Below, in pieces: positions 5,508-6,768 of a stretch of 6,768 nucleotides of DNA (position 1 is its first letter; each line of letters opens with the position of its first letter). Made by a program: the position numbers and the translations under genes. The stretch comes from Pseudomonadota bacterium (GTDB taxonomy: Bacteria > Pseudomonadota > Alphaproteobacteria > Reyranellales > Reyranellaceae), in NCBI GenBank assembly GCA_023436825.1, contig JAEZHS010000393.1, positions 1 to 6,768 on the forward strand. The letters run 5' to 3'. The notes beneath the pieces are model-generated. The model was not told where the DNA came from. It saw nothing but the letters and a program-made list of their open reading frames with translations, and searched no databases.

Positions 5508-6719
5508 ATGGCACAGACCGGCAATCACAAGGGCCTGCAGTTCGGAATTTTCCTCGCTCCGTTCCATCGGCTGGGCGAGAACCCCACGGTCGCCATGGCG
5601 CGTGACATGGAGCTGATCGAGTGGCTCGACGAGCTCGGCTACGACGAGGCCTGGATCGGCGAGCATCATTCGGCTGGCTGGGAGACCATCGCTTCGCCGG
5701 AAGTCTTCATCGGCGCCGCCATCGAGCGCACGCGCTACATCCGGCTGGGTTCGGGCGTGACCAGCCTGCCGTATCACCATCCGCTGATGGTGGCGAACCG
5801 CTTCGTGCAGCTCGACCACATGTCGCGCGGCCGCACCATGCTGGGCTGCGGCCCGGGCGCGCTGCCGTCCGACGCCTACATGATGGGCATCGAGCCGTCG
5901 ACCCAGCGCGATCGCATGGAGCAGTCGCTGTCGGCCATCATGCAGCTCCTGAAGTGCGAGGAGCCGGTCACCATGAAGACCGACTGGTTCGAGCTCAAGG
6001 AGGCGCGCCTGCATCTCGCGCCCTACAGCTATCCGCATTTCCCCATCGCCTGCGCCAGCACGATCACGCCCTCGGGCATGATCGCCGCGGGCAAGCATGG
6101 GCTCGGCGTGCTGTCGATCGGCGCCGGCCTGCCGGGCGGGCCCGAGGCGATGGCCAAGCAGTGGGCGATCTACGAGGAGACGGCGGCCAAGCACGGCCAC
6201 AAGGCCGACCGCTCGAAATGGCGCATCGTGGTCAACGCGCACCTCGCCGACGACGACGAGCAGGCGCTGCGCGAGGTCCATGCCGGCGAGCGCTGCGAGA
6301 CCGTGACCTACTTCGAGGACACGCTGGGCCGTCCGCCCGGCCGCTCGGACGATCCGCTGCGCGACGGCGTGAAGAACGGCACGACCCTGGTCGGCACGCC
6401 CGACACCGTGGCCAAGGGCATCGAGAAGCTGCTGGGCTATTCCAATGGCGGCTTCGGCGGCATCCTGTTCCGCGCCCACGAATGGGCCAATCGCGAGCAG
6501 ACGCTGCGCTCGTACGAGCTGTTCGCCCGCTATGTGATGCCGCGCTTCCAGGGCTCGCTCGACACCATTGTCGGCTCGAACAGCTGGTCGCGCGAGAACC
6601 GCAAGGCCGTGTTCGGACCGACCGTGGCGGCGGTGAAGAAGGCCTTCACCGATGTCGGTCGCGATGTGCCGGACGAATTCCGTTCGCGCACCGTCGGCGC
6701 GCGAGACGTAGCGGAATAG
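5508..6719 (+). CDS. Luciferase-like flavin-dependent monooxygenase (limonene 1,2-monooxygenase-like)
   Basis: A 403-residue member of the bacterial luciferase / LLM superfamily, a TIM-barrel enzyme that uses reduced flavin from a separate reductase to insert one oxygen atom. The N-terminal half closely resembles, from memory, limonene 1,2-monooxygenase of Rhodococcus: GENPTVAMARDMELIEWLDE (23-42), DEAWIGEHHSAGWE (46-59), LPYHHPLMVANR (87-98) and GRTMLGCGPGALPSDAYMMG (108-127). The C-terminal half has the family's VGTPDTVAKGIEKL (295-308) and GGFGGILF (314-321). No signal peptide or membrane segment is seen, so it is cytoplasmic. It diverges from the CoA-transferase unit across 71 bp, suggesting shared control. 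No flavin reductase gene is in view. Limonene itself need not be the substrate: relatives oxidise alkanesulfonates, ketones (type II Baeyer-Villiger) and other small molecules. Family is firm, substrate unknown. Confidence 0.92.
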   Translation: MAQTGNHKGLQFGIFLAPFHRLGENPTVAMARDMELIEWLDELGYDEAWIGEHHSAGWETIASPEVFIGAAIERTRYIRLGSGVTSLPYHHPLMVANRFVQLDHMSRGRTMLGCGPGALPSDAYMMGIEPSTQRDRMEQSLSAIMQLLKCEEPVTMKTDWFELKEARLHLAPYSYPHFPIACASTITPSGMIAAGKHGLGVLSIGAGLPGGPEAMAKQWAIYEETAAKHGHKADRSKWRIVVNAHLADDDEQALREVHAGERCETVTYFEDTLGRPPGRSDDPLRDGVKNGTTLVGTPDTVAKGIEKLLGYSNGGFGGILFRAHEWANREQTLRSYELFARYVMPRFQGSLDTIVGSNSWSRENRKAVFGPTVAAVKKAFTDVGRDVPDEFRSRTVGARDVAE

Positions 6720-6738
6720 CCTTCTTCTTCCGGACCGC

Positions 6739-6768
6739 GCGCTGGTCCCGTCTGACGCGACCCAGCGC
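6739..6768 (+). terminator. Possible hairpin after the monooxygenase gene, cut by the window edge
   Basis: Nineteen nucleotides after the stop codon, GCGCTGG (6739-6745) pairs with CCAGCGC (6762-6768), extendable by the TC / GA bases inside with one bulged C. The arms enclose a 16-nt interval. It is placed where a terminator would be expected, but the window ends at the last stem base, so a following T-run cannot be seen. Confidence 0.3.

Noticed and set aside
5437..5514. GTG start at 5514 for CoA-transferase A
   Set aside because: It would add 26 residues with no family similarity, overlap the start of the divergent monooxygenase gene, and place the likely promoter inside the coding region.
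4384..5616. Plus-strand open frame (410 codons) opposite CoA-transferase A, and similar long antisense frames at 23-952, 2355-3290, 3641-4585 and 5469-6479
   Set aside because: All lie opposite confident genes, have Arg/Ala/Gly-rich low-complexity translations, and lack a ribosome binding site or recognisable domain. GC-rich codon use creates such frames.

Overview
The window is GC-rich bacterial DNA, densely coding, with no rRNA, tRNA, transposase or CRISPR array visible. Protein resemblance, the glutathione-type formaldehyde dehydrogenase, and a palindromic intergenic repeat of a kind I recognise from Bradyrhizobium and related soil alphaproteobacteria (Reyranella-type genomes included) all point to an alphaproteobacterium. 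Genus is inference only.

Layout. Five genes lie head to tail on the minus strand and are read from right to left. Two CaiB/BaiF (class III) CoA-transferase genes come first: CoA-transferase A at 4318-5436 and CoA-transferase B at 3215-4321. A nitronate-monooxygenase-family flavoprotein follows (2223-3215), then a class III alcohol dehydrogenase / S-(hydroxymethyl)glutathione dehydrogenase (949-2061), then a metallo-beta-lactamase-fold hydrolase (47-931). The first three are joined by ATGA and TGATG stop/start overlaps, so they are almost certainly one translationally coupled unit. The dehydrogenase and hydrolase form a second tight pair with a 17-nt gap. The 161-nt gap between the two blocks holds two copies of the repeat facing each other, and one copy supplies the last 13 codons of the flavoprotein gene. 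A further minus-strand gene appears to start at the left edge (ATG at 9). On the plus strand, diverging from CoA-transferase A, is a luciferase-like flavin monooxygenase (5508-6719) resembling limonene 1,2-monooxygenase. The 71-bp divergent spacer has a plausible minus-strand promoter, a perfect 14-bp palindrome on the CoA-transferase A start codon, and three GGTCAA repeats.

How the genes may work together (inference). The set reads as a small catabolic locus. A flavin monooxygenase would oxygenate a hydrophobic substrate, a CoA-transferase would activate a resulting acid, a flavoprotein of the NMO/FabK/IpdC superfamily would act on a nitronate or a CoA thioester, and a hydrolase would open a lactone or cleave a thioester. 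The dehydrogenase would remove formaldehyde as its glutathione adduct. The substrate cannot be read from sequence.

The most interesting feature is the CoA-transferase pair. B keeps the family's catalytic aspartate (Asp175). A carries serine at the aligned position (Ser173) and has also lost the ENFRxG motif. Each protein keeps motifs the other has lost, which suggests a heteromeric enzyme with one active and one non-catalytic subunit.
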